This document shows, piece by piece, positions 36,867 through 49,512 of a DNA stretch of 64,000 bases. A model generated the notes under the pieces. The model ran no database searches. It had not been told where the DNA came from and saw only the letters and a list, made by a program, of their open reading frames with translations. Each line of letters begins with the position of its first letter. Position 1 is the first letter of the stretch. The stretch comes from Coniferiporia sulphurascens (taxonomy: Eukaryota; Basidiomycota; Agaricomycetes; Hymenochaetales; Hymenochaetaceae): assembly GCA_002794785.1 (NCBI GenBank), contig NBBA01000001.1:1116001-1180000 (forward strand). The letters are read 5' to 3'. A program made the position numbers and the translations under genes.

Positions 36867-37419
36867 GAGCTTCATTACAATTTCGTCCCTTTATTGCAGT
36901 TCTGCCAGGATACTGACGAATGTTTTTATAGTAACTTGCCCGCAATGGATGCCTGAGTACCGACATATGGCCCCGAGCACAATATCAGTCATCTGAAATC
37001 AAGATAGTGACTAATTGATCGACCAAAGAGGGAACGGAAAAGAAAAAACTTTCTCGCTGTTGGGCACGGGCCAGTAATCGGTCGGCGCTGCATTCTGGCG
37101 AATCAAAGATTTTCAGACCAGGTAAGTAATAATAGCTACCCCTATGTCCGCTGCTAAGATGGAAGCGGGGGCGATCAGCTCCACTTGTACTAAAAAGCTA
37201 TCAATGACAATCAGTTGGCATAGTAGTATGGTGCCTGCTATGCGTATTTATATGATCCTACAATGGCAATGGAAGGTACAACAAGCCCCATATCTCAGTG
37301 CGGCCCTGATGGACGACTCTGGATCACCTATCTGTTCTCATAGAGCTCGTCTCTAGCACAGTCTTCACTGAAGAGATTCCTTGATACTCCGTTCCCCTCA
37401 GGCTGTTTAACTAAAGACG

Positions 37420-39084
37420 ATGCTTTCGATCCGATCCAATGTCGAACCCGTCAGTAACAGTGAACTTCCGCTCCTTATCACATTCTACGGGGACGTCACC
37501 TATGTCGAAGTCGCAGCTGCCACCATTATCTGCTACGACACCAGTTGAGTCCGTTGCTGTAGTGAAACTCCGATACACTTCTCAATGTGTTATCTACAGT
37601 CACCACGTTCGACAAAGAGGTACCCTAATTCTCAGTATTCTTTACTTCTATGATGACCATATTTCCCTTGGCGATCCAGGTTAAGTACTTCTGGGTGAGT
37701 GCTTCCCTTACCACCTAACCCTCCTTACTATTTACCCTGTGCAATTGTCGGTCACAAAGAGTGCACCTCGCAAGACTGCAAGCATAGTCTACTTTCTCGT
37801 AAGTGAAAACCACTACTGCGACTGGTGCCTCCGTATATGGGCCACTGATGATCGAACGATCGTAAAATATTTCCTTAGAACCGATACATAGGAATTTTCA
37901 CTGTATTGATAGGCATGACGGGTGAGTTCGCTATTTCGAAAGGTTTGGATGGTGATTAGAATTACTAATGTACACCTAGGATATTCCTCCCACATCTCCT
38001 TAGAGCTGTAGGTGCATCGCTTTGATTCTCGTAACACCGTCTTAAACATCTTCGCCACGTCCTAGGTGTAAGAGGGATTTCAGACCCTTCTTCATCGTGT
38101 GCATGTACTAACATAAATATAGGCATTGTCTCCACTTGGGTAGAGAATGCGGGAGGTGAGGATTTTCTCTTTTTTTTTTGTAAAAGTGGAACTAACCGTA
38201 AACTGGGTCAGACTGGATGACTATCGTTCTGATTGACTGTACTGATCTTCTTTCCGGACTTGCATATACTGTTCTGACCGATGGAGCTGTCATAGATATT
38301 CTCCTGATGAGGGTCCTTGCATTATGGTCCGAACGTACGTAATTTGCCTCAATTTATATATTATAACTTCGTTACTATAACCGAGACCCAATAGCGAAGA
38401 AACTGGCTTTGTGTCTTAGGGTCATATTCGCCGTGGAGTCGGCTTGTATGCTAGGAATCACAATATGCATAACGGTAATGCAAGAATGTAAGCGAATTGC
38501 TCCTGCTGTAACTAGACTATAAGTTTATGATGGACTAGTATCTATAGCGGGGGCAGCAGGGCTTTCATTCTGCATTGGAAACAGCGAAGTTTCCCCTGTG
38601 CTTGAGACTACTTATTGGTTCGCATCCAAAAATTCCGAATAGCTTTATGCTCACCTCATGACAGGACAGCCCCGTTTGTATTCGAGCTCCTCTTGATGGT
38701 TCTGGCCCTCTACAAGGCTGCCGATTTCTGGCGAGCATCAACCGGGGTTGGCGGTATCAACCTCATAAAAGTGCTCTTACAAGATCAGGTCCTCTACTTC
38801 GTTCTGTAAATATTTTCACTTTTGTGTTCCAGTTTCCGCTCAAGTTGAGAAAATTTTACAGGATAATGGTGTGCAGTGCAACCAATATAGCCTTTTTCTG
38901 GATGGATCAACTAGACACCTTCAACTCGGCTACTAACATCGTGGATTTTTTACTTTCATCTGCAACTTTTCCCTGTATTATAGGCTGTCGATTATTGGTC
39001 CATCTGAGCGAGGCTGCTGAAAGGGGCGTCAATGGAGGCACGAGTTATCGAATTGAAACTACAAGCGAAATGTTGTTTGCATGA
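37420..39084 (+). CDS. DUF6533 multi-helix membrane protein, copy E
   Basis: ATG 37420 (MLSIRSNVEPVSNSELPLL) leads to TYVEVAAATIICYDT, TTFDKE, VKYFW, SAPRKTASIVYFL, NRYIGIFTVLIGMT, GYSSHISLEL, GIVSTWVENAG, DWMTIVLID, ILLMRVLALWSE and KKLALCLRVIFAVESACMLG. The last exons read FVFELLLMVLALYKAADFW and CRLLVHLSEAAE, ending at TGA 39082-39084. The exon around 38066 has a small length change relative to F. It keeps frame only if the acceptor is about seven bases further in (GTGTAAG|AGGG), so that join is less certain. It is closest to copy F. Confidence 0.7.
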
Positions 39085-41548
39085 TGGACTCGGCCCAGGT
39101 TTTCCGTATTGGTATCTGACCGCCCCAGCCTTTTTTACGACTCGTTGACGCCTATGAATATCTGTATTGACTTGGATATACTACCAGTTACTCTCAGTGC
39201 TGTGAAGGAATACGCAGTCTTTTCCATGAACGGCGTCCTCAAAGCGATAGCTCTTTTGGGACTTCGGCCGTTGAGATATTTACTATCTACTGGCTGAAGA
39301 TGCGAAGTTGGAAGATTGCGTTGCTAGGAATGGGATTATTTAGTAATATCATGCTTCTAAAAGTGTGGTCCAATATAACCTACATGCATCCTCTCAAAGG
39401 CCGCTCATACTGATGCCTTATACCGTATATTACCTGTTTCATCCAAGCGTCTGCTTGTCCTCTGTTTGTTCTCGTTCTTCTGATTTTGATCATACGTGAG
39501 CGTGTATGAGTTACATATTGTACAACCCGAGTCAAAAATGAACGGGTTTAGAGTACAGCCGAGTCCGAGAGCCAGTAGGGGTGTGGAGTGCGTAGTCGCT
39601 GGCAGGATGACGGTAAGTCGGGGACTATAAACATAAATACAAGCGCGCTTAGACGGGGAAAAGAACGGAATGTTAGAAACCACGGATTGGTCCTCATTGA
39701 TCAGGATTTCTTCGTCGTCGATTCCGACCAAAAGCATACATGCAGGTAACCGTATAAAAGTAGCTGCACGACCCAACTTGAAATACCAAATGCTAGTACC
39801 AGTGTCACGGTGGTTGCGAAGTCGAGATTACCAAATCCAAAGTTGCCAAAACAAAAAAAGTTATTCGTCATATTTTATTACATAACCAAGTTGTCATCGT
39901 TCGAAGGTTCTCCCTCTCGCTTATCCTTTTCCCTCTTCCGATGTCCCCTCCTCAAGGGAAGGAGGGGGGGATCTTCCTCTAGGACTTAGTATTGAACCAT
40001 ACTGCTGCTGCAGCCGGAAGCCCCTTCTGTCGAATTCACCGAAAATTTTGAATTTTTTGGTTTCTGCCGGTTTTGCTCGTACTTTGGAAGTCTTTGCATC
40101 TATGCAATGTCCTGCCATATCTCGGAGTCGATTTGATCTCGAGGAATGGATCGATAAAATAAACTTCAAGCTGAAACATGAGCCCCGTTGGCCCCATTCT
40201 GTCCAAAGCTGGTCTTATCGCACCAGTACATTATAAGCCCGACATAGTATGACGCCGTACTATCTATTCTGCTTAATTTCGTGTCAACTTTTATTGGCTG
40301 GTTGGTGTGTCTTCATTATCCCGAACGGTTGCTGATAGGAGACTCAGATACTCTATCAGCGCCGCGTGCACGCTTGTTCTTAAGCCACGGAGCTTGTGCA
40401 ATTTCGGATCTGAACTATGATACTCAGGCTGCAGTCGGTGACTGCACTTGGGTGAGCTTGCAAGGTTGAACACAAGCCGTTTCGGTCAACAGTTTTCCCA
40501 TTCCAATACTAACTCACTCTTCTCGCACCCTATGCTTAATGTTCTCAGTGCAGTCATTCCTGGTTTGTGCGCACACTGTGGGTAATCTCACGCAACGGCC
40601 TAACAGGGGCGTTGGTCGATTCACACCGCTCATGTTGGGGTTTCATTCCGAAATATTCATCATGGCTTTACCCAGTGATGTCGTCGTTTTGTATCACGGC
40701 ATTTGATCCTGTAAGTGCGTTCTTGACTTCGAGCTTGGATCGTGTTTGCATTTTCGCTCGGTTAGGCATGCTGAATCCTGATGGGGCCAAAAGGGGGACG
40801 ATACGCGCAGGGACTGAGGGATGGATGGACTAGCGATCGCACGGGTTACCATTGGAGGTTTAATAAAACGTGCCTAACTCTTACGCCCTTGTGAGTAAAA
40901 ATAGGTCTCTGATAGCCTAGAAGTTAGGATTGGATCATGATGAAGATGAACGTTTAAGGTTCGTTCCTTTACCACAGTCTTGCCAAGATACAAAGTTTTG
41001 TATAGTGTATCACCTGCAGGAAATGAACCCTGGGTACTGACATAAATATAAGTCTAGTGATCGGGGACCAGAATGTCGACAGCTTGATTGATCACAAAGG
41101 AGCAGAAAAAAGAGCGCTTTCTCGCGGTTGGGAACATGACACCGAGTAACTGGCTCAGTGCTGCCCTTTGGTGAATTAGAAGATGATTAGATTAGGTGAA
41201 TAATAGCTATCCTTTGACTCCTATCTGTCCACTGCTAAGATGGAAGCAGAAGCAATTCGTTTCACTTGTACTGAGAAGCTACCAGTGACCATCGGTTGGC
41301 ATGGGGCCTGCTAGGCATAATTATATGACTCCACGACGGCAAAGATTGGTTCAACAAGTCTCACATTTCGATGCACCTTTGATTAGGGATAAATACACAG
41401 GTTGTGGACGGCTCTGGATCATCTATCTGTTCTCATAAAAGCTCGTCACTAGCACAGTCCTTCACTGAAAAGATTACTTGTATCCGCCCCGACTCGGTTA
41501 CCCACATACTGTACAATCTGCGTCCCTCAGGCTGTTTAACTGAAGAAG
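39085..41548. repeat. Spacer unit 2 between DUF6533 copies E and F
   Basis: Homologous to 34880-37419 in the same orientation, without the MITE and with a shorter GAT tract. It contains the VGIDDEEILIN segment on the minus strand (about 39690-39745). No complete gene is supported. Confidence 0.7.
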
Positions 41549-43217
41549 ATGCTATCTACCCGATCTAATGTCGACCCCATCAGTGACAGTGAACTTCCGC
41601 CGTTTATCTCCTTCTACGGGGACGTCACCTACGTCGAGGTCGCAATCGCTACCGCCATTTGCTACGACACAAGTTGAGTCCGTTGCTAAATTTAACCATC
41701 CGATACTCCTCCCAATGTGTTCTCTTCAGTTACCACGTTTGATAAAGAGGCGCCTTACTTCTTAGTATTCACTTACTTCTCTATTGACCATATTTCCCTT
41801 GGCGTTCCAGGTTAAGTACTTCTGGGTAAGTGCTTCCCTTACTACTTAACCCTCTTTGCTATTTACCCTGTGCAATTTGCGATCACAAAGAGTGCTCCTC
41901 GCAAGACTGCAAGTATAGTCTACTTTCTCGTAAGTGATAACCACGAGTCCACGACTAACGCACCTGCATATGAACCACTAATGTTTGAGCGATCGTACAA
42001 TCTTTCTTAGAACCGATACATAGGGATCTTCGCTGTATTATCGGGCATAACGGGTGAGCCGGCTGTGTCGTGTAGATTCATATAGTGATTAGTATTACTA
42101 ATACACACGCAGGATATTCCCCACACACCACCCTAAATCTGTAGGTGCATCATATTAACCTCGTATCAGTGTCTTATAAGGATTCCACACATTCTAGGTG
42201 TAGGAGACTTTTTACTCCTTCATCACATGCACGAATTAACATGAATATAGGCAATTTTTCTACTTGGGCAGAGAATATGGGAGGTAAATGTTTTATCTCG
42301 TTGTTTGTAAAGGTGAAACTAACCGTAAACTGATCAGACTGGATGACTTTCGTTCTAATTGACTGTAGTGACCTTCCTTCCGAACCTGCACATATATTGT
42401 TCTGACCGATGGAGTTTTCATAGATATTCTCCTGATGAGGGTCCTTGCATTATGGTCCGAACGTACGTGACTTTTCCCCAACTTCGCTATTGTAAAAAAC
42501 ATCGTCACTATTACTGAAACCGAATAGCGAAGAAACTGGCCTTGTGTCTTAGGATTGTGTTCGCAATGGAGTCAGCTTGTATGCTAGGAATTATAATTAC
42601 CACAACCATAACGCAAGGAAGTGAGCGAATTTGTTCCTGTGATTAACCTGGACTATAAATTGACGGTGGACTAGTATCTATAGTGGTGGCAGAAGGATTC
42701 TCATTCTGCAGTGAAATCAACGAAGCTTCCCCTTTGCTTGAGACTATTTACTGGTTTGTATCTGGAAATGCCGAATATCTATATACTCACCTCGTGACAG
42801 GACCGCCCCGTTTGCATTCGAGTTCCTCTTAATGTTTTTGGCCCTCTACAAAGCTGCCAAGTTCTGGCGAGCATCAACCGGGCTCGGCGGCATTAGCCTC
42901 ATGAAAGTACTCATACAAGATCAGGTCCTCTACTTCGTTCTGTAAATATTATCATTTGCGTTCAGTTTCTGCTAAAGTTGAGAAAAATCTACAGGATAAT
43001 GGTGTGCAGTGCGGCCAATATAGCCTTTTTCTGGTTGGATCAACGAGACGCCTTCAACTCGGCCACTAACATCGTGGAGTTTTTGCTTTCATCTGCAACC
43101 TTTCCCTGTATTATAGGCTGTCGATTATTGGTTCATCTAAACGAGGCTGCTGAAAGGGGCATCAATGGAGGCACGAGCTATCGAGTTGAGAGTCCAAGCG
43201 AAATACTGTTTGCATAA
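41549..43217 (+). CDS. DUF6533 multi-helix membrane protein, copy F
   Basis: ATG 41549 (MLSTRSNVDPISDSELPPF) then TYVEVAIATAICYDT, TTFDKE, VKYFW, SAPRKTASIVYFL, NRYIGIFAVLSGIT, GYSPHTTLNL, NMNIGNFSTWAENMG, DWMTFVLID, ILLMRVLALWSE and KKLALCLRIVFAMESACMLG. The last exons read FAFEFLLMFLALYKAAKFW and CRLLVHLNEAAE, with stop TAA at 43215-43217. About 320 residues with seven hydrophobic stretches. The intron after DKE begins GC (GAG|GCGCCT) where copy E has GT. Last member of the array; no spacer copy follows it. Confidence 0.75.
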
Positions 43218-43645
43218 ACTCAACCCAGGTGTGCAGTATGTTAAACTATGTTTTGGGTTTACCGATTTTTCTTTTCCTACGTTGGAAAAACATCGGTGGT
43301 GTTGTAAGTCTGTAGCAAGTATGTACGTGAAGAGAATCGATATTCGGGTATTTTAAATCTCCGACGGTCAGTAGTGACGATGTGTAAAATACGAAGTACT
43401 GAACTGATGTCTATAACATTAACTTGAACGAGGTTAAGTACAGAGGCGGTGTATCCAAAAGTAAACCCAAGTTTGTCAGCAAACATCCTTAGTAAGAATC
43501 CGCTTGAGGCATCTTCCGAGACATACGCGGAATTTGCCGAATGCTGTTCTTGGAGACCTTAGTCACGCTCTCGAGTTTAAGCCGTGAATTCAAGCCTTGA
43601 CCTCCAACTACCACTACCACTATCAGCTACTCTTTTGTTAACAAC
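43218..43645. other. Intergenic region upstream of Rtf2
   Basis: No gene, repeat or clear promoter motif seen in this 428-bp gap. Confidence 0.5.
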
Positions 43646-44765
43646 ATGGGAAATGACGGAGGAAGCATTCCAGACAGACGCGATTTAGTGAGGACGAAAG
43701 GAAAGGTACGTCTACTATGCCGCTGTATGAGCGAAAGACACCGAATTGACCAGATTGCAGGCAGAGCAGGCAGACAAGGCAAATCAAACAAGGGCACGCT
43801 GGTTTTTCTGTGCACTATCGAAGGTATTTAGTACTTTTTCATTATTGGGGTCAAGCTTTTAACTTGACCTTTCCGTAGCGTCCATTGCAGGAACCGATAG
43901 TATCGTGCGCGCTTGGAAAGTTGTACAATAAGGATGCATTACTGGAGTACTTATTAGACAAATCGGCATACGGGGACGGGGACGATATATGTGGTCACAT
44001 CAAGTCGTTAAAGGTGCGTCTTTGCTGTTTCTTTTTCTAAGACCTTTTCTAACATGGTGTATCTGTGACGTGCAGGATGTGAAAACTCTGACTCTGACTC
44101 CGAACCCAGTACCCGCCACGTCGGGTTCGTCAACAACTGAACGAGTGCAGTTCGTTTGCCCGCTTACGCTGAAGGAGATGAACGGCGCGGTCCCCTTCGT
44201 TTACATCTCCACTTGCGGTTGTGTTGTGTCGCATGCCGGGCTCAAGGCGCTGGCAGGATCACCAACCCCACCTAAAGACGAGGAGAAGGTCAAAGATGCG
44301 GACGGGAAAGAGGAATGCTCGGCACAACTCGACGTTTGTCCGCAGTGTGGGGCGAAATACGATCGCCGCGTTGATGTACGAACACTCAACCCAGACGCAG
44401 AGAAAGAGGCTGTGATGCGGGAGGTGATGGAAGCACGGGCTCGAGCAGCCAAAGCGACGAAATCGCTTAAGGCCTCAAAGAAGCGTAAAGCTGCACCGGT
44501 TGAGACCGCATTGGATGCGCCTCCTGTGGATGAGGAGAAAGATGGGAACGGGAAAGCAAAGAAGGCACGGTCATTACCGGGGCCATTACTGAACCCGATA
44601 ATCGCTGCAACGAGCCGTGCAGTTGCAAGTAGTCTTGCGCTTGAGGAGGCGAAACGCAAGGCAGGTATGAGCGATGCGGTGCGGAGTTTGTATGAGGGCA
44701 AGAATAATGTCCAGGAGACGTTTATGACGCGGACGTTCAACCGGGTTCGTGGATTCAGGCTTTGA
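43646..44765 (+). CDS. rtf2: Replication termination factor 2 (Rtf2)
   Basis: Four exons (43646-43705, 43761-43823, 43891-44013, 44076-44765) with GT-AG introns give a continuous 311-residue protein. It opens MGNDGGSIPDRRDLVRTKGK, the hallmark Rtf2 N-terminus, followed by RARWFFCALSKEPIVSCALGK and LYNKDALLEYLLDK. A second modified RING segment has CPLTLKEMNG, the STCGCVVS stretch and CPQCGAKYD. In fission yeast Rtf2 acts at stalled replication forks and in splicing; the human protein is removed from forks to allow restart. The C-terminal third is lysine/alanine-rich and ends in a conserved-looking VQETFMTRTFNRV motif. All exon phases fit, so this looks like a complete, functional single-copy gene. 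Confidence 0.93.
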
Positions 44766-45699
44766 CCCTTTCCAAAACCAATGCTGATCCCCTTGCCCCC
44801 ACAGTATGCTTAAGCCCTTGCTTGTGTACCGATTCTTTATTTGGGCTGGATCCTCTCGAGTTTCACCAGTGTATCCTAGAAACGACCCTATGTACGTATT
44901 AGCTTTGACATGTGGCATTTGCTTTTATCCTATTTCTTGTTTCCTTCCGGAAGTATTCAGATCCTCCAGACTATTTGTCAAGATATGTTTCAGGCTAGCG
45001 GAACTCGAGATATTATGAGGGCTTCGCTACGAAATCCAGTATCTTCTTCCACCGACGGCCTGCCATAAAGACGTCTATTCGAAGATGTGCGGTTAGTTAT
45101 CCGCTTAACTGGGGCCATCGCGACTTAAACCGGGAACTTCGAATTCTTCTGTGTGCTAGAGACCCGGACCCTGCACGCATTCGAAAAGGGTGTACGAGCC
45201 ATATGCAGTCTAGTGGACCTTAGTGTTCTCGGGTATTTCTACCTCTGCACGGCACGTTTTGTAACGATATCAGTATCTTGAGATCGCTCGCTGCGGATCT
45301 TTTAGCTTGATTTCCAAGCGATTGATTCAACTGGAAGACGGGTAAAGGCGACCGGTTGGTATTTACTTGCGGCACAGGTTTTTTAAAACACAAACAGCGT
45401 TTGCCCCATAAAAAGGAAGGATGATCGGTAAGCTAGTGTTTCAGTTGAGATTCTGCGTAGCGCAGATACGGTATCGTCTGAAACTTCTTCATTTATCGTA
45501 GGGCCATAAATATTGAAGCGAGATTTGAGGCCTTTCCATAAAGGGAAAGCATACCTACCCATATCTAATTAATATTTTCGGACCCGCATTTATGGAGTCA
45601 GACGCGCGACGCGTTTAATTAGTAGGCAAGCTCGGCTGACATGGGTTCACTTGTTTTCGCCACCTCATCTGTTAGACTCCTCCTACAACACGAAATTAA
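44766..45699. other. Intergenic region between Rtf2 and the tandem family
   Basis: No gene recognised. The last 100 bases include a GAGTCAG-rich segment resembling the regions upstream of family copies 2 and 3. Confidence 0.5.
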
Positions 45700-47177
45700 A
45701 TGCCTCCAGTTTGTTATACTCTTTTCATATCGGAATCCGTTCTTGACGCTGACAACCCACCCAACTTTTAAGCGCAGGTCGACGAGAAGCAAGGTCACTG
45801 GTGCTGTGCCTGCGGAGGAAAATAAGAGGACGCGTTCACCGGACGCGTCTACCCCTGCGGGTGCGGAGACGCAGGAAGCAGGGTTCTCTACAGCTGAAAG
45901 ACCCATGAAGCGTGCCAAATCCGTTGTCGGTCCAGTAGCGGAAGGGGTGCGTTTTTTGTGTCTCCTCATACAGTCGAACCTCCCATAGTGGATCATCCTC
46001 ATAATGAATATCCTCCCATAATGGGTAGTCTAGGGCTTCCACCAAGTCGGTAGTCAGAGATTCCCTATAAGATAATGAATAAAGTCGATAATGCATAATA
46101 AATAACAAATATTAAAAATTTAATAGGTATATCCATTATCAGAGGTAAACTCGGCTGTATAAACTACTATATATAGACATTTGCTTACACTTCTTCTGTT
46201 TATAATCAATACTAAAACCTGATTTTGCGGTACACATTAGTCACATTCAGTTTTTCCCTTTGTAACCCAGCAATATGTGACATATTTTAAGTCTTACAAT
46301 ATTTACTTTACTCCCATCTTGGTAATTTACAAGATTTTTTTAATTACATAATAAAATGTGACTCTCTTACTGGATATCCTCCCATAATGGATATTTTTCC
46401 TTTCCACCGACCCCCATTCATTATGGGAGGTTCGATTGTACAAACAGATATTCACAAGAATGCATGGGTGCACCTCAGGGCATGTTGGAGGACGCGAAAG
46501 AAATGACGGACCCCGTTCAGAATCAAGGGCTTACCCCCATACCCTTTGAGACCAGCGATGCAAGGCTTAAAGGAAATTTCGACCTCTATTCCATGAATCT
46601 GCCGTTCCTCCGCGACGTCTATCTTCCGGATGGAACTGCAACGCCGCAGCACGAGGCCCTCTACTATAAAATTCTGGAATACCAAGCTGAGAACGACAAT
46701 TCTGCGCAGTTGTTCCTGCCAGACCCGGATGCCGCTAGTCAAATTCCTGGTCGATTCGAGTCTGGCGGTGTCCGCGACCCGATGTCGGACGAGTATCTCG
46801 GTATGGAGACTGTGTCCGTCGTGCACAACGAGGGTCTGGTATTTTGGGAGTCCGAGAAGGACAAATTCGTCACACCGGTGTCCAACGGGCTCGGGGTCAC
46901 CACGACGTTTGCGCTCGCAGGACACAACTGCGGGATCGCGTCGGTGTCAGGGACGCTGAAGCTCAAGCAGGTGCCTGTATGGGCTAAGGCTAGTGCTGCG
47001 CGTAACGGCGGGCAGCCACTAGAGCTATTCGAGGGGCATTTTACGGTTGTCGTTTCTTATGGATCCATGTACATGCGGAGGGGTCACTTCTTCGGCCCGA
47101 CTGTCAAAACGGCCTTTTGGGCCGTCAGAGCAAGGAAGGACGCGACCGGCAAGGAGATTGGGTTGGGGGAGCTCTAG
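45700..47177 (+). CDS. Unrecognised NLS-rich tandem family protein, copy 1
   Basis: Exons 45700-45708 (only MPP), 45773-45946 and 46491-47177 join in phase to 289 residues. The middle exon is basic and serine/proline-rich (NKRTRSPD, RPMKRAKS), resembling nuclear localisation signals. The last exon encodes a compact domain of about 200 residues with GNFDLYSMNLPFL, PQHEALYYKILEYQ, PGRFESGGVRDPMS, SGTLKLKQVPVW and AFWAVRARKD. I do not recognise the domain. Copies 2 and 3 follow in tandem with the same exon layout, and copy 2 has an identical last-exon length (687 nt). The second intron carries a 468-bp MITE. A nuclear, possibly chromatin-associated role is inference from composition only. Confidence 0.7.
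45971..46438. mobile_element. 468-bp pogo/Tc1-type MITE in intron 2 of family copy 1
   Basis: The left terminus CAGTCGAACCTCCCATA is mirrored at the right end (ATTATGGGAGGTTCGATTG). TA duplications lie at 45969-45970 and 46439-46440. CAGT..AACCTC ends with a TA target are typical of pogo-like elements. CCTCCCATAATG is repeated just inside both ends. It has no transposase. The same intron in copies 2 and 3 is only about 55-60 bp. Confidence 0.85.
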
Positions 47178-48427
47178 GCTTCTTGTCACAATTGCGAACG
47201 GAATCTTCTTGAATATTAGTACAAGTTGTTGGATATGATAATACAACTCTACTCGTGATTCAATTACTTACAAGGGGATGCGAAGGAAGAACACCAATAA
47301 TTAGCAACACTGGATAACCTGAAACTTCTTTTGCTGGTGCCCTTTTGTTTACGGTATGCTTGAGGCTCTTTGTTCGTGTACTATTTTTTGTACGATCTGA
47401 TTTCTCTGGATTAGGAACCAATTACCTGTTGGAATTCAGCAATCGCGGCGCCAGCGAATGCACTCCGTATGCAAGAATACTGTTTAACCACCAAATAATC
47501 GTGCGAGAGAACTCGAGCGCGCATATAAGCAGTAAATGTTCTATGAATAATATTTTCAACTCCGAACGACCGGCTGCCGAACTCGGCATCGAGCCCGAAC
47601 TTCAACCTTGAACATTATCTGCATGCACGGGTCAGCACGATTGGTCGTGGATTTCCCTTTGCTCGATTGAAGTTATTGCGGTGATTGAATTTGGGAATTC
47701 GAGCCCTTTCCTTGTGGCGGAGACTCGGTTTCTCCAGGAATTCTTCTAGTAGGAGAGAACACTGGCAGGTTGTCTGCAGCTTTGTGGATTACAGTATATT
47801 CTCAGATATTCAAGTCATTGCGCCCGCACGACACATTCTTATTTGAATACACTGATATTATATAATTACTCACAGTGTACCCGATATTTCGATGGCTGTA
47901 CTACTATTGAATGCAATTGACAATGTATCAGGACTCGGAAGACGGTTACATTATGCGACCAAGTGCCAGTGGTACTATTTACTGAGCGCGATTGTAGTGA
48001 AGGTTCCGATTTCCGAGAGAGAAATGGGGGAGGAACGGAGGTTGCTTGTCACGAACGGCGCCGTAATCATATTCGTCTATATGGAAGGAGAAAATAATTG
48101 TATTACAGGTAGTAAGGCGGGGAGTTACGGACAAGGCTACCGTGACTGTACAGTATATCTTATACCTAATTCCGCTTATCCTATCATCCTCCTCCGCCTG
48201 TACTCAAGTTAGCATACAGCCAATACATGCAAGATCTGAAACACTTTAGCTGCTCAGCCCCCAAAAATCAGACCAGAAAGGACGCATTCGGTACTTTCAG
48301 TTCCCTCGTTTCTTGGAGTCAGGCGAGGCGCGTAGACGTGTCAAATTACTAAGCGACTCGGAGGGGTTTAAGAGGTGGGGCCCACCTGCTTGAGTCTTTT
48401 AGATTTCCCCCCATCTCCGAGAATAAA
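47178..48427. other. Spacer between tandem family copies 1 and 2
   Basis: No supported gene. The segment at about 47345-47620 is a copy of the dispersed repeat also at 50161-50430, and in inverted orientation at about 35400-35620. The segment at 47960-48280 is shared with 50430-50580, with an internal gap in the latter. The final 150 bases form a duplicated upstream region. Confidence 0.5.
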
Positions 48428-49431
48428 ATGCCTCCAGTATGTTGTGCGCTCTTCGTATCACTATTGGCATTTTAAGTTGCTGACAACTTGCTCTAACTTT
48501 AAGCGCAAGTCAACGAAAGGCAAGGCCGCTGCTGGCGCCCCGACACCCGCGAAGAAAGGCAAGAGGGCACGTTCGCCGGACGCGACCCCCTCTGCGGATG
48601 TGGAGAAAGCAAGCGCATCTTCAACTCAAAAACCCGCGAAGCGCGCCAGGTCTGTTTCGAAGGACGCTGTTGATCCAGCTGCGAAACAGGTGTGAAATCC
48701 TCACTTTCTTATACACGCAAATACTTAGAGATCATACACTCCAGGATGCGACGGAAAGCGCGAAAAAGACGACAGAGCCAGCGCCGAGCCGGGAGTCATC
48801 CCCTGACTCTCTCGAGACGTGCGACGAGAGACTCAGCGGGAACTTCGATCTTTACGGCATGGATCTGTCGTTCCTCTCCAACGTCTATCTCCCTGATGAT
48901 TCTAAAACACCACAACACGAGGCTCTTTACAAGAAGATTTTGGAATATCAAGCCAAGAACGATCGCACTGCGCAAGTGTTTCTTCCAGATCCACTTACTT
49001 CATACTTGTCTGGTCGGTTCGGTTCAGGTGCCCTCCGCGACCCGATGTCGGAAGAACAGCTGGAAATCGAGGCGGATCCTATCCATACAGATAACCTGAC
49101 ATTCTCGAATTCCGAGAAGGGCAGCTTTTTGACACCTGTGTCTAACGGACCTGGCGTCATCGCAAAGTTTGCGCTTGCAGAGGATAACTGCGGAATAGAT
49201 TCAGTGTCAGGGTCGTTGAAGCTGAAACAAGTACCCGTGTGGATGAAAGGAAGCGATGATGGCGGGCGGCCACTAGAACTTTTTGAGGGGCACGTTACCT
49301 TTAAGGTTTCTTACGGAACTATATACAGGAGGAAGGGACATGGCAGCGGTTTTAGTATTGCGGCGGCAGTTTGGGCCGTCAGAGCAAGGAAGGACTCGAA
49401 CGGCGATGAGATTGGGCTGGAGGAGTTCTAA
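48428..49431 (+). CDS. Unrecognised NLS-rich tandem family protein, copy 2
   Basis: Exons 48428-48436 (MPP), 48504-48689 and 48745-49431 give 293 residues in phase. The basic exon reads RKSTKGKAAAG... KKGKRARSPD... KPAKRARSVSKD. The large exon keeps GNFDLYGMDLSFL, PQHEALYKKILEYQAKND, DPMSEEQL, SGSLKLKQVPVW and AVWAVRARKDSNGDEIGL. It aligns with copy 1 over its whole length. No frame damage, so likely functional. The only member with both a short second intron and an intact frame, making it the best reference for the family. Confidence 0.72.
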
Positions 49432-49512
49432 GCTTCTAGTAGAAGTTTACGTATGGAATCTTTCCGAGTACATAGAATCAATAATTTAAGTCTCGCTCAT
49501 AGTCAACAGTTT

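Larger units (their letters stand above)
34454..37419. repeat. Spacer unit 1 between DUF6533 copies D and E
   Basis: From about 34880 to 37419 this spacer is homologous along its length to 39160-41548. Shared stretches include a CTTTTGGGACT segment, an AAATACCAAATG segment and an ATGCAATGTCCTGCCATAT segment. The TGGAAGCAG/TTCACTTGTACT segment before the next gene is also shared. The spacer was duplicated together with the gene. It contains a possible minus-strand gene (35378-35797), a GAT microsatellite and a small MITE that appears absent from unit 2. Confidence 0.7.

Noticed and set aside
46425..46440. GGTTCGATT, which looks like a tRNA B-box
   Set aside because: It is the terminal repeat of the MITE; there is no A-box or cloverleaf. 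I found no convincing tRNA or rRNA gene in the window.
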